DNA from: Flavobacteriales bacterium UBA1494
GTDB taxonomy: Bacteria > Bacteroidota > Bacteroidia > Flavobacteriales_E > Vicingaceae
Direction of reading: 5' to 3'
Assembly: GCA_905182175.1 (NCBI GenBank)
Contig: CAJJAT010000004.1
Coordinates: forward strand, 16,677-80,676
Length of the DNA: 64,000 nucleotides
The notes under the pieces are model-generated. The model saw only the letters and a list, made by a program, of their open reading frames with translations. It was not told where the DNA came from and made no database searches. The position numbers and the translations under genes were made by a program. This document shows positions 9,210 to 19,208 of the stretch, in pieces. Position 1 is the first letter of the stretch, and each line of letters begins with the position of its first letter.

Positions 9210-10802
9210 TGCATTTTGTGACTTAAACTCTGAGGTAAAGTGAAATTCGACATCAGGATAGTTTTGTTTGGTAATGTGCAAGATACCAGATGTTTGTGCA
9301 AGAAATACTAGATTCTGATCTTTATCGTTCACGATGTAATTGGATTTCAGTCGAATGAATTCTTCTAGCTGTTCTTTATTCTTAGAAGTAAACCAACATG
9401 CTTTATAAAAATTCATAGGAGAAAAAGTACATGATGCACCATATTCATGCTGCAAACGATACTGAATTACTTCAAATTGCAGCTCGCCAACTGTACCTAT
9501 GTACTTTTTATTACCCATTCTTGCAGTAAACAACTGGGCAACACCTTCCTCTGTTAATTGGTGTATACCTTTCTCCAATTGCTTGGATTTCATGGGGTCA
9601 TTATTGATTACCTCTTTGAAAATTTCAGGAGAAAAACTAGGGATTCCTTTAAAAGTATACTTTTCACCTTCAGTTAGTGTATCTCCAATTTTAAAATTAC
9701 CGGTATCGTATAAGCCAATAACATCGCCTGGGTATGCATCGTCAATAACACTTTTGTCTTTTGCCATGAAGGAGGTAGGATTGCTGAACCGTAAATTTTT
9801 ATCTAACCTGACATGATGAAAGAATTTGTTTCGCTCAAACTTACCGCTACAAACCCTTAAAAATGCAATTCTATCTCTGTGTTTTGGATCTAAATTGGCG
9901 TGAATTTTAAATACAAAACCGCTAAATTTTTCTTTATCGGGCTTTATTTCTCCCTCATTTGTTTCACGAGCTCGAGGGGTAGGGGCAATTTCAACAAATT
10001 GATCTAGCATTTCTTGGATGCCAAAATTATTTACTGCTGAACCAAAAAATACAGGAGCAATTTCTCCATTTAAATAGGCTGTCTCATCTAATTCTTCATA
10101 AACCCCTTCTATTAATTCAACATCTTCTCGTAATTGATCTCCTTGCTTAGAACCTATGATCTCGTCTAACTTGGCATCTTGCAAGCTTTTAATTTTGGTT
10201 ACATCTTTTGCAATTTTTGTTTTTGAAGATTCGAATAAATTCAAACTTGAATCGCCTAAATTATAAACCCCTTTAAATTTTGCACCAATACCAATTGGCC
10301 ACGTCATAGGACGAACCTTTATGCTTAGTTTTTCTTCTAATTCATCTAACAACTCGAAAGCGTCTCTACCCTCCAAATCCATCTTATTGATGAAGACAAT
10401 TACAGGTGTGTCTCGCATTCTACACACCTCCATTAAACGCTCAGTTTGTGCTTCTACACCTTTTACACAATCAATTACTAATATAACAGAATCAACAGCA
10501 GTAAGTGTTCTGTAGGTGTCTTCAGCAAAATCCCTGTGCCCAGGTGTATCTAACAAATTAATTAACTTGTCCTTGTACTTGAAACCCATAACAGAGGTAG
10601 CAACAGAAATTCCTCTTTGCTTCTCTATTTCCATAAAATCGGAGGTAGCTGATTTTTTAATTTTGTTATTCTTTACTGCTCCAGCAGTTTGAATGGCACC
10701 ACCAAACAATAGGAACTTCTCAGTAAGTGTCGTTTTTCCCGCATCTGGATGACTAATGATGGCAAATGTCTTACGTTTTGAAATTTCCTCTTTTAACTTC
10801 AT
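9201..10802 (-). CDS. prfC: Peptide chain release factor 3
   Basis: At 533 aa this matches E. coli RF3 (529 aa). The GTPase motifs are G1 SHPDAGKT (about residue 18), G2/G3 region with DTPGHRDF (about 88) and G4 NKMD (about 142). The RF3-specific C-terminal parts ([30 protein letters not shown]) are present. It recycles RF1/RF2 from the ribosome after termination. An ATG start follows a TACCTTTG -7 element. It is monocistronic. Confidence 0.97.
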   Translation of the reverse strand: MKLKEEISKRKTFAIISHPDAGKTTLTEKFLLFGGAIQTAGAVKNNKIKKSATSDFMEIEKQRGISVATSVMGFKYKDKLINLLDTPGHRDFAEDTYRTLTAVDSVILVIDCVKGVEAQTERLMEVCRMRDTPVIVFINKMDLEGRDAFELLDELEEKLSIKVRPMTWPIGIGAKFKGVYNLGDSSLNLFESSKTKIAKDVTKIKSLQDAKLDEIIGSKQGDQLREDVELIEGVYEELDETAYLNGEIAPVFFGSAVNNFGIQEMLDQFVEIAPTPRARETNEGEIKPDKEKFSGFVFKIHANLDPKHRDRIAFLRVCSGKFERNKFFHHVRLDKNLRFSNPTSFMAKDKSVIDDAYPGDVIGLYDTGNFKIGDTLTEGEKYTFKGIPSFSPEIFKEVINNDPMKSKQLEKGIHQLTEEGVAQLFTARMGNKKYIGTVGELQFEVIQYRLQHEYGASCTFSPMNFYKACWFTSKNKEQLEEFIRLKSNYIVNDKDQNLVFLAQTSGILHITKQNYPDVEFHFTSEFKSQNALR

Positions 10803-10825
10803 TGCTTCCTTAATTTTAACGGCGG

Positions 10826-10833
10826 CAAAGGTA
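10826..10833 (-). promoter_or_regulatory. Bacteroidetes -7 element for prfC
   Basis: TACCTTTG on the minus strand matches TAnnTTTG and begins about 31 nt before the prfC ATG. Confidence 0.55.
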
Positions 10834-10847
10834 ATGATTTGAAGAGT

Positions 10848-11891
10848 CTATTGAGCAACCATTAATTTCTTTTGAAAGACATTATTTTCGCCAGATATCT
10901 GTAGAATGTATAATCCACTTTTAACAATTAGCTCTTGACTCATTCTCCTTTGAGAAGAAGTAAATTGTAAGACGATTTTGCCTTTCATATCAATCAATTG
11001 AACAATTTTAATTCCGCTAAGGCTTGTCTCTAAATCTAGTACATTGTTGGTGATGGGATTTTGGAAATTAAGAATAGTATTTGTAACCCTTTCGGTGAGA
11101 CCTGTACTGAATTGAATCTGGGCGGAATCAATACCTTGGCAATTTAACGTGTCGTAAATTAGGATGGTATAAACAGCAGGGCAGAGGCTATCAAACAATC
11201 CTGTGGTGTTGCTTTTGCTGTAAAGAAGAGATTGATTCATTAGGGTTATTCGATAAAAACCACCTCCATTTGATGGATTTACAGTTAAACTACCGTCGCA
11301 ACTTGTTCGACTAGATGTATGGTGAAGAACGGAATCATTTGAAGCAATAGCAGGGGGTGCGGTGATTGTATAATTATAAACGACTGACCTATTCAATGAA
11401 TCGGTAACCGTTATTTTATACTGGCCGGGAGCTGCTCCTTGCCACTGCCATACATTCATTGAATCGATTACCCAAGCATTTCCATTAAATATTTCAGTTA
11501 AGTATAATAAAGGTTGTATCAAGCTGTCTGATTGCCAATCAGGGTTAAAACAGCCTGAACTGTTAAAACCAGAATTCGCGCACTGAGGTTGAATGACTTG
11601 TCCAGGCAAGCAATGTGGGCCATAACCGGGCTGAATCCACTTTAACTCATCCATAGTAAATCCATACTCGCAAGCCCATGTAATTATCTGTTGTTGGGGC
11701 ATATCTTCAAGGTAAAAATAATTATATTCTTCAGAAATTGATTCTGCCAGCTTTTCATTTCCACTCTTTTTAATTAGTTGACCCACTGCACAGGCAGTAT
11801 TAAAATCATCTATAAAGTAAGGAGTTCTTTTACAATGCTGAGCGTTAATTGGGAAAATACCAGACACCCCATATGCTTGAAGTTCATTCAA
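10848..11891 (-). pseudogene. C-terminal part of frameshifted T9SS cargo gene
   Basis: The frame opens from a TTG and begins directly in the middle of a domain. ELQAYGVSGIFPIN, RTPYFIDDFNTACAVGQLI and WIQPGYGPHC are landmarks of a Bacteroidetes secreted family that normally continues from an N-terminal helical region. A gap-rich beta region with TVTDSLN follows, then a T9SS type A sorting domain ending KKLMVAQ. The missing N-terminus is the next frame upstream, and the two overlap by 8 nt at a T8 run. Removing one T reads through as NRVFLLNELQAYG and restores one protein of about 438 aa. The cause may be real phase variation, mutation or a base-calling error. Confidence 0.8.
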
Positions 11892-12162
11892 TAAAAAAAA
11901 CTCGATTTGTGAGTTGTTGACGGGTTAGATGGCTATTATTTTTCGTCTTTAAGAATTTGACCACTAATTTTAAATGCAATTTTATAAGTTCTTTTTCAGT
12001 GGTAGGAACTTCAATTACTTCACACGGGATTGAGTTATCACTCCAATATTTATTAAGTTCAGTTAACGCTTCTAATGTTGAAATTTTTACTGTAAGGGAA
12101 GCAGCAGCGTAAAGAGTGCAGCTTAGACCAATGATCAAAAGAGTTAGACTAATTTTTTTCAT
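11884..12162 (-). pseudogene. N-terminal part of frameshifted T9SS cargo gene
   Basis: An ATG at 12162 starts a clear signal peptide (MKKISLTLLIIGLSC to YAAA). It is followed by a helical segment ending LTRQQLTNRVFFIE and then TGA. The last four residues come after the homopolymer slip at 11893-11900; in the -1 frame the sequence continues directly into the downstream part. It is therefore the secretion signal and first ~80 residues of one gene. Confidence 0.8.
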
Positions 12163-12256
12163 AATACAGCATTTTACAGCTAAGTTAATGCAAATCAATG
12201 AGGAAAAAAAAATAAAAAAATAAGGTATTCAGCTTAGTAGAACCTTAGTTTTCTCA

Positions 12257-12264
12257 TACTTTTG
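12257..12264 (+). promoter_or_regulatory. Bacteroidetes -7 element for the SF2 helicase
   Basis: TACTTTTG matches TAnnTTTG and ends 9 nt before the ATG at 12274, so the leader would be very short. Confidence 0.6.
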
Positions 12265-12273
12265 TAATCCCCT

Positions 12274-13812
12274 ATGAGTGAAACTGGAACAATAGACCTA
12301 AGCGAGATAGAAGACAGTGAAGAAGGAAAGAGTCTATACCCCTTTCAAGAAGCTTCTATACAACAAATTTCAGATAAACTCAACGAGTTAGAAGACGGTC
12401 AAAATGTTCTTTTCCAGTTGCCAACAGGTGGTGGAAAAACAGTAATCTTTTCTGAAATTACTAGAAGATACATTAAGTCTACCGGTAAAAAGGTGTTAAT
12501 TTTAACTCATCGAATTGAATTGTGCAAGCAAACTTCTAGAATGCTTTCTGAATTTAAGGTGAACAATATGATCATCGATAGCAAAGTGAAATCTATTTCT
12601 GATGGGAACGATTTTGTTGCTTTTGTGGCCATGGTAGAAACGTTAAACAACCGGTTACAAGAAGAAAAAATTACTTTAAATAATGTAGGTTTAGTTATTG
12701 TAGATGAAGCACATTACAATAGTTTTAGAAAATTATTTAAATATTTTGAAAATGTAAATATTTTAGGGGTAACAGCAACGCCTCTTAGTTCAAGCATTAA
12801 GTTGCCAATGAATGAAAACTACGAGGAATTGGTGATTGGAGAATCAATTAGCAGCCTCGTTCTTAAAGGATATTTATCAAGAGCCACTACCTATAGCTAC
12901 AACGTTAGCTTAGATACTTTAAAAGTTGGTATTAACGGCGATTACACGGTTAAGTCCTCCGAGCAATTGTATGGAAATTATATGATGCAAGAGAAGCTTG
13001 TTCGTGCGTATGAAGAGAAATCGAAAAATAAGAAGACCTTAATTTTTAACAATGGTATTGCAACTTCTTACGGTGTTTATGACACTTTTAAAGCTGCAGG
13101 ATACGAAATTCAACACTTGGATCACCATGCCGGTGAGCAAGAGCGAAGAGAAATTTTACAGTGGTTCAAGGAAACTCCTGATGCTATTTTAACTTCAGTT
13201 GGAATTTTGACAACAGGATTTGATGAACCAACAGTTGATACCATTATTTTAAACAGAGCAACAAGGTCTTTGGCACTTTATCATCAGATGATTGGAAGAG
13301 GATCTAGAGTTACTAAAACAAAAAAGAATTTTTCTGTTATTGATTTAGGCAACAACTTACACCGTTTTGGTTTATGGGACTCTCCTGTTGACTGGTATCA
13401 TATATTTCAAGCCCCACATCAGTACTACGACGATTTAAAGTCGGACGAAGTTATTGAAAGACAGTTTGTTTATGAAATGCCAGATGAACTGAAGGCGAAG
13501 TTCATAAAGTCTGTGGACATTAAACTCCACATCAAACGAGAATACGAAAAGGCAATGACATTTGGCCAACACTCTAAGGTTGTTATTCAAAAATCAATTG
13601 ACCAACACGTGGTAATGTGTGTTGAAAATGCTGACGATTTATGGGATGGATTAGATTTGGCAAAAGATTTAAAAGATGACATTCAGGATAGAATAAAGCA
13701 TTACTCTTATTGTACGATTAAAACCACTAAAAATTACCTAGTTTGGTTGGAAGAGGACTACTACAGAAGACTAAATTCAAAGATTCGACAGGAATTTGCT
13801 AAAATAGATTAA
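12274..13812 (+). CDS. SF2 DEAH-box helicase (UvrB/Res-like)
   Basis: The 512-aa protein has two RecA domains. Walker A is in PTGGGKTVIF (about residue 50), the DEAH box in LVIVDEAHYN (about 145), motif III is VTATP and motif VI is QMIGRGSRV (about 345). The first helicase motifs resemble ResIII/RecG-like single-chain ATPases of unknown substrate. No nuclease or methylase domain is present and no partner gene flanks it, so a general DNA or RNA repair role is as likely as defence. Confidence 0.85.
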   Translation: MSETGTIDLSEIEDSEEGKSLYPFQEASIQQISDKLNELEDGQNVLFQLPTGGGKTVIFSEITRRYIKSTGKKVLILTHRIELCKQTSRMLSEFKVNNMIIDSKVKSISDGNDFVAFVAMVETLNNRLQEEKITLNNVGLVIVDEAHYNSFRKLFKYFENVNILGVTATPLSSSIKLPMNENYEELVIGESISSLVLKGYLSRATTYSYNVSLDTLKVGINGDYTVKSSEQLYGNYMMQEKLVRAYEEKSKNKKTLIFNNGIATSYGVYDTFKAAGYEIQHLDHHAGEQERREILQWFKETPDAILTSVGILTTGFDEPTVDTIILNRATRSLALYHQMIGRGSRVTKTKKNFSVIDLGNNLHRFGLWDSPVDWYHIFQAPHQYYDDLKSDEVIERQFVYEMPDELKAKFIKSVDIKLHIKREYEKAMTFGQHSKVVIQKSIDQHVVMCVENADDLWDGLDLAKDLKDDIQDRIKHYSYCTIKTTKNYLVWLEEDYYRRLNSKIRQEFAKID

Positions 13813-13815
13813 TTT

Positions 13816-14479
13816 TTATTTAAGAGGTATTAATAAGGTTTGCCTAACGCGCAAAAAGAACGATGTCTGTTGTTTTATAGCCTTTATTTTATGTAATAAT
13901 TTATACCTGTTCTCCTCAACAGTTATTTTGCTACCACTCATTAAATCTGCTATTTCTTGAGTAGTTTTATGATAGCACCAATTACGCAGCACCTCAAATT
14001 CACGGACTGTTAATTTATCAACATCACTGCGCTATTTTTGATTTGAACCATTCGTGCTAGCGTCTTTTAAAGCTTCTTTTGCTGCTCCATTAAAATAGAA
14101 CTACTGTTAAAACTGACTTAATTGCTGTTTCTACCTCTTCCAATTCCGCATTTTTATCGAGAAATGCATTTGTTCTTTTTTTATTCAAAAAAAATGTGTT
14201 GATAATAATATTATTGCACTATTATTTTTTAGACTAAAGGAAACTTTATTGAGTTACTAACTCAATTGTTTTAATGCCATCTATAAACGGCGTATTTAAA
14301 TCAAGAATTTTACTGTAAGAAATGTCTTCATTAAAGACACCAATTTCATTGTATTTGTCTAATAATTCTTGACTATTTTCCGCTTCTTCAACTACTTTTA
14401 TTCTACTGAATGAATTTAAGAAACCAACTATTCCTATTCTGAAAAGAGCTTGATCTTCTGCTATCCCTAATCTAATCAT
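13816..14479 (-). pseudogene. Decayed NarL/LuxR-type response regulator
   Basis: From ATG at 14479 the receiver begins correctly (IRLGIAEDQALFRIGIVGFL, acidic ED pair). It loses frame near the phosphorylation site, where DLNTPFIDGIKTIELVTQ survives. Further down the same strand, pieces read as LDKNAELEEVETAI (receiver end) and then LTVREFEVLRNWC...TQEIADLM (LuxR helix-turn-helix), ending in TAA at 13816. Several stops and shifts separate the pieces, so it is not functional. Its ATG overlaps the stop of the decayed kinase (ATGATTAG), as in an intact two-component operon. Confidence 0.8.
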
Positions 14480-15475
14480 TGAATTTTTTAATTCTAATTG
14501 GTAAACCACTTTTACTATTTGCCGCAGAATAAAATTGGTGATTTCCTTGAATCATTTCAACTCTGGTAATAATATTTTTAAAACCTAGACCTGCTGAATC
14601 CTGTCTACTAAAACCAATACTATTGTCGTACTATTTAAATTAAATAACATCGTTAAACGCTTAAATTTCAATATTCACCATGGTTGATTTTGCATATTTC
14701 AAAGTATTGCCAATCATTTCTTGTGCTATTCTAAACAGCACCAATTCAACTTCTTTTTGCCAAACAATAGCGGTGTCCGCTATAATTTTTATTTAAAACT
14801 CTTGGTTCGATTCGTTCTTTGCTATTCCATTCAAAAGGTTAACAAGTCCTAACCTTTTCAAAGAAGGTGGAAGTAGGTTATGAGATATTTGCTGTGTGGT
14901 TTCTGAAGTGGTTTGAACGATTTATTTGCATTATTTTAAAATGTCTGTCTCCTCTTTATTCGTTGCGTTTATTTGGTGTAGCATCCTCCTGTCAGCAGCC
15001 AAAGAGGCACCAGCATTATCATGTAAGTCTTCAGCAATCCGTCCCATTTCATGCGTATCAATAAAACTGCAGAGTATTTCTTTTTGAATCTTTGTTTCCA
15101 GGTCTTGTTTTTTTCTTGAGATTTAATTACTTTTTTATAATATGGAATAATAAAAGCCAAGTCTACAAAAAGAAAGTTAAAAACCTCAAGGTGCCCATTA
15201 CAATAATTTGGACTAAATTTTCCGCAATTTCTTCTTCCAATTCCAATTCCAATGAAAAGATAATAAACAATCCTAACACTAATTGCAGCATATCGCAAAA
15301 CATGCTTGATTTCTACTAAATATTTACAAACATAATTTTGCAGTAATTGAATAAACAGTGAAGTTCCGAAATAGGGAAAAATCGCAACGGCGACAATAAA
15401 TCCTGCCGACTGAAATAAATTCAATACGTCATCTTTTTTTAACACGTCTATGAAACAAACAAAACGCCGCACCAT
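14472..15475 (-). pseudogene. Decayed NarX-type sensor histidine kinase
   Basis: Reading the minus strand in shifting frames gives membrane-like segments (about 15,270-15,470), a linker, then the HisKA_3 box EMGRIAEDLHDNAGASLA near 15,000-15,060 with the phosphoacceptor His. The ATP-binding G box SAGLGFKNIITRVEMIQG lies near 14,550-14,610. It ends TAG at 14472. Multiple frameshifts and stops interrupt it. It is the partner of the decayed response regulator next to it. Confidence 0.75.
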
Positions 15476-15774
15476 TAGAGCATAATCAAGAATGGTACTA
15501 GTTCAGATATGAGAATAAGGAATATCTACAATTTAAAGTGGGTGTATAATTAGGAGTAGCAGTAAAATAATTACGTTGATTTAATCTAACCCGTTTGAAA
15601 TAAGGCAGGTATAAAGGATCTGTCGAAACTTTCTCGCAGGGATAAACATGTAAGACTAAAATATAATGAGACGGTGCTTTAGCACGAAGCGTGTTAATTA
15701 TTTTGATTTATAATTTATTTCGCTAAAGCATTACAAAGACCCTTGTTTCTTACTTTTGAAACAAGGGTTTTAAG
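15476..15774. other. Intergenic region with two stem-loops
   Basis: No reading frame is supported here. TGCTTTAGC (15675) pairs with GCTAAAGCA (ends 15730), followed by the strong hairpin at 15739-15768. Either this is the end of an undetected transcript or it is control DNA for the DUF6155 gene. Confidence 0.4.
15739..15768 (+). promoter_or_regulatory. 11-bp perfect hairpin enclosing a TACTTTTG element
   Basis: ACCCTTGTTTC and GAAACAAGGGT form perfect arms around an 8-nt loop, ending 6 nt before the ATG at 15775. The -7 motif TACTTTTG (15751-15758) sits in the loop. It could be an operator over the promoter, or a terminator for upstream transcription since TTTT follows. Confidence 0.5.
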
Positions 15775-16293
15775 ATGAGTAAAAGTAGATTAACAAAGTT
15801 TTTAAAAGAGTGCAATAAAAGTGAATTAGAAGATCAACTTCTTGATTTGTACCTTAGATTTAAGCCTGTAAAGGAGTTTTATGATTTTTCCTTTAGCCCA
15901 AATGAAGATAAATTTTTTGACGCAGCTCGACTTAAAATATCAAAAGAGTATTTTCCAGAAGGGAAGAGGCGAGCGAAAAAAAGACGCTCTGTTGCTCAAA
16001 AAGAAATTGAGCACTTAAGGAAATTAGAAGTTGATGCCATGAGGCTTATTGATCTTATGTTGTTCAACATAGAAATAGCACAAACGTATAACGCTGAAAA
16101 ACCTATTGTACAAGAGGCTTTTTATAAAAGCATGCTGTCCTCCTTTAGGAAGTTGCTGGTATTTATTAAACAACAATTTGCAGTAGTGGAATTTACTCCG
16201 CGAATAATAGAAATAAAAAAAACAGCGTTCACCCAAAAATGGATCAACGCCGAAGGGTTTAACTTGGCTATAGCAGAATTATTAGAAGACTAA
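15775..16293 (+). CDS. DUF6155 family protein
   Basis: This 172-aa cytoplasmic protein matches my memory of DUF6155: the N-terminus has LTKFLKECNKSELEDQLLDLY, then FKPVKEFYDF and KKRRSVAQKEIEHL. It is mostly helical and highly charged. Function is unknown. It ends 12 nt inside the convergent T9SS cargo gene. Confidence 0.75.
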   Translation: MSKSRLTKFLKECNKSELEDQLLDLYLRFKPVKEFYDFSFSPNEDKFFDAARLKISKEYFPEGKRRAKKRRSVAQKEIEHLRKLEVDAMRLIDLMLFNIEIAQTYNAEKPIVQEAFYKSMLSSFRKLLVFIKQQFAVVEFTPRIIEIKKTAFTQKWINAEGFNLAIAELLED

Positions 16294-17007
16294 CTTCTTT
16301 GATTTAAGTCCTTTTGGACTACTAAATTGCAAAATATAAATGCTTTTATCAAAGTGAGATACATCGATTTTTTCATTGCTTTGAGACAAGTTCTTTTGAA
16401 ATACAAGTTGCCCCTTTGCACTGTATATTTTTAATGCATGAATAGAGCGTGGAAGGTCTTTGAGAGTGACTAGCCCGCTGTAATTAAAAACTTGAGCGTC
16501 CAACAGAATGTTTTTATTAAGTCCAACGATAGATTGAGCAATTGCGGCATTTCTAGCCAATGTGCTGCTTGTCCCTTGATATGCGATACTAGAATCAATG
16601 GCCGAGTAAACATAATATTTTGGAGTGCTTGCTTGAAACCATAATCGATTGGAATCTGGGAAGGTGAATATATTCGCCCAACCGTATGTAACTTCCCAAG
16701 TATCCGTGAGGATGCACATAGACGCCGGTGGAAAAGCTGCAGGATTATACAAATAGGTAATTGCTCCCCACACTGCTACATTGTTTGTATTCGCTGCTGC
16801 CCAAGTCTGCCATCCTGGTGCCGAATTCCTGCAAATGGAGCAATCTACCCCCTTGCTTAAAACGATTACAGACTTGCCCGTTCCAAGTGTGTTGTAAATA
16901 TTTTCTGAATGTCCCCCACAGTCGTAAACGGTTATATTGGATGGTACTTGAGCAAAAAATGTAGTGAAGAAGAAAACTGAAAGAAGCGAAAGCAGTATTT
17001 TTTTCAT
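16282..17007 (-). CDS. T9SS cargo with thioredoxin-like domain
   Basis: A signal peptide ending FFAQ (about residue 20) is followed by a thioredoxin-like region with a CSIC motif (about residues 56-59, in GVDCSICRNSAPGW). The C-terminal ~75 residues form a T9SS type A sorting domain ending SKKLVF. It should be exported through the outer membrane by the type IX system and attached or released. The CxxC suggests a surface redox or metal-binding role, but this is inference. It is 241 aa. Confidence 0.8.
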   Translation of the reverse strand: MKKILLSLLSVFFFTTFFAQVPSNITVYDCGGHSENIYNTLGTGKSVIVLSKGVDCSICRNSAPGWQTWAAANTNNVAVWGAITYLYNPAAFPPASMCILTDTWEVTYGWANIFTFPDSNRLWFQASTPKYYVYSAIDSSIAYQGTSSTLARNAAIAQSIVGLNKNILLDAQVFNYSGLVTLKDLPRSIHALKIYSAKGQLVFQKNLSQSNEKIDVSHFDKSIYILQFSSPKGLKSKKLVF

Positions 17008-17157
17008 GGTGTTTTGTTTAAATATGTAAATAAGTTGATTCTAACAGTTAGCCAAGCGCAAGACGCTAGAACTAATTGCAAGGGCTTCGGTTTAAATAAA
17101 AGTAATCCACAAGGTATTACCTTTTTTTTACATTACTTTTATTCATTTTAACACACT

Positions 17158-17994
17158 ATGAAAAAAACGCTACTTTCCATTTTTACACTTTCGATTATTG
17201 CAATTGGAACCCAACTAACATTAACATCAAGCTCTAACGGCCGTGCGTTTGCTGCAAATTCTGGAAACACCGGAGCGCCAGGTGAATCTACAACTTGTCG
17301 CAGTTGCCACGGTACAGGTCTCGGAACAACGGTTAGCATTGTTTTGAAAGATACCCTTGGCAACGCGGTTACCTCGTATATTCCGGGTGCAATTTACAGG
17401 GCAGAATTTACTGTAAATGCAGTAGGAGCGAGTAGGTATGGATTTCAAATGGTTAGTTTAAACGCTTCAAACTCTCCGGTAAACGGATTTTCAATTCCTT
17501 CAGCAAACACTCGTTTGGTGACCTTGGGTATTGGAAGGCAATATGCTGAGCACGCAGGGAAAAGTGTATCAAATTCTTTTAACACTCAATGGACAGCTCC
17601 TGCTTCGGGAACTGGACCAATTACTTTTTATGGGGCTGGAGCTGCTGTGAACAATAACGGAAATACAGGTGGTGATGGAGGAAACATTGCAACGCTTGTA
17701 ATGTTTGAAAATACCTCCGTTGGAATAGTTGAACCTACATTAAGAAATCAAGTATTGGTTTATCCGAACCCAACAAGTAACGTTATTAAAATAAAAAACA
17801 CAAAGACAGATATGAACGAGGCTATTGCTGAATTATATTCTGTTTCAGGACAATTGGTGTTATCAGAAAACATTAGCTTAAAAAAAGATAATCCACAAAT
17901 ATTAAACGTTTCCAATCTAGATAATGGATACTACATCCTGATCATTAGAAATGGTGACGAAAGCTTAGAAGAAAAAGTATTGATTCAAAATTAG
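17158..17994 (+). CDS. T9SS cargo with Reeler-like domain and CxxCH motif
   Basis: After a signal peptide (about residues 1-33) the protein has CRSCHG (about residues 48-53), the covalent heme c motif CxxCH. A Reeler/choice-of-anchor V-type beta domain follows (YGFQMVSLN, HAGKSVSN, FYGAGAAVN). A T9SS type A domain closes it, with VYPNPTSN and ending EKVLIQN. Such single-heme domains are known in this family and may mediate surface electron transfer. An 8-bp gap separates it from the decayed DUF3667 gene. Confidence 0.85.
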   Translation: MKKTLLSIFTLSIIAIGTQLTLTSSSNGRAFAANSGNTGAPGESTTCRSCHGTGLGTTVSIVLKDTLGNAVTSYIPGAIYRAEFTVNAVGASRYGFQMVSLNASNSPVNGFSIPSANTRLVTLGIGRQYAEHAGKSVSNSFNTQWTAPASGTGPITFYGAGAAVNNNGNTGGDGGNIATLVMFENTSVGIVEPTLRNQVLVYPNPTSNVIKIKNTKTDMNEAIAELYSVSGQLVLSENISLKKDNPQILNVSNLDNGYYILIIRNGDESLEEKVLIQN

Positions 17995-18001
17995 TGTAAA
18001 A

Positions 18002-19126
18002 TTGGCTGAAAGATGTTGTCATAATTGTTGTCAATCTCTGAAGAAAAGAGATGTATACTGCAAAAATTGTGGATAAAAGGTAGATGAAAACAACTTAAGT
18101 ATAAAAGCTATATTTCACGAATTTATTGAGAATTACCTGTCGTTTGATACAAAAATGGGAAGGACTATGTATCCTTTTCTGTTTCGTCCAGGTCATCTTG
18201 TTGCTGAATTTATAAAGGGTCATCGTGCCAGTTAAGTCAATCCATTTCGTTTCTATCTGTTTATTAGCATCTTTTTCTTTTTTGTTCTAGGGGTGTTTGT
18301 TGACCATTCTGTAATCGATCCTCGATCTAAGAGTTTTTCAAATGAAGCGACAACAGAGCAAGACGGCAAAAAAGAAGCTTCAGGACTTGTTACTAATCTA
18401 GAAAATTTTGCAATGTTACTTGATTCGTTGAAGAATGCTGATAGTCTTTTTGTTCAGAATAATATGGATTCACTTATTGCGGCGCATCAATTGAACGAAT
18501 CGATAACGTTTAGTATCGATACTACCGCTCGTAGCAAGGATACTGGTAGAAGTTTTGTTAAAATAAATTCTTCTGGTTTAGGATACAATATAAATACCAC
18601 CCGATTAGCACCCTTAAAAGAATATAGATACGATCGAGCATATTCGGATAAAGCGTTATTAGATAGCGTTCAATCTAGCGGTCTGGGAAAGTCTGAAGTA
18701 TTCATAGCGCTTCAAGCCATTAAGTTATACCGTTCAGATGCTAGAGTAATTACACGATTTACGTTGGGTAATTTCTCTTTGAGTATGGTAATACTCATTC
18801 CTGGATTAGCCTTTTTCTTTTTCCTTTTTTACTATAAACAACGAAAGCCATTTGTTGCCCACCTTATCCATTCGATTTATTTTCAAACCTTTAGTCTGTT
18901 TATTTATGCCTTAGCTATTTTGGTTGTGTTTTACTTTGACAGCACTGGAGTTGTGTTTTTTGCATTTTTAATAAGTGCGGTTCATCTGTTCTTTTCTTTA
19001 AAAAGGGTGTATCCGAAATCAAGATTTTCAACATTATGGCGATTCATTAGTATTGGCATCCTCTATTATTTTTATTGGACATTTACAACAGTATTGGGTT
19101 TCATTCTTTCGTTTTTACTCTTTTAG
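18002..19126 (+). pseudogene. DUF3667 membrane protein with two in-frame stops
   Basis: One frame from TTG at 18002 to TAG at 19126 carries the DUF3667 signature. It has a zinc-ribbon pair (CHNC, then CKNCG), then FHEFIENYLSFD, a GRTM...RPGHLVAEFIKGHR stretch and VNPFRFYLFIS. Three or four hydrophobic helices follow in the C-terminal half (18,800-19,120). TAA stops interrupt it at 18074 (where the family has Gln after CG) and 18233 (before VNPFR, where Tyr is usual). The open stretch from 18293 lacks the zinc ribbon and first helix and cannot be a normal gene. DUF3667 function is unknown. Confidence 0.85.
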
Positions 19127-19178
19127 TCCTTCTTTATTAGAATATTAGCACAAAACACTCCATGTTAAATGCTTTAGG

Positions 19179-19186
19179 TACTTTTG
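19179..19186 (+). promoter_or_regulatory. Bacteroidetes -7 element for the DEAD-box gene
   Basis: TACTTTTG lies 22 nt before the TTG start at 19209. Confidence 0.55.
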
Positions 19187-19208
19187 CAGTTCATTAAATT
19201 ACGATTAT

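Noticed and set aside
14867..15064. Plus-strand frame in the decayed kinase
   Set aside because: The minus strand carries recognisable HisKA and ATPase pieces, so this is a shadow.
18074..18235. Reassigned TAA codons in the DUF3667 gene
   Set aside because: TAA is a normal stop throughout the window.
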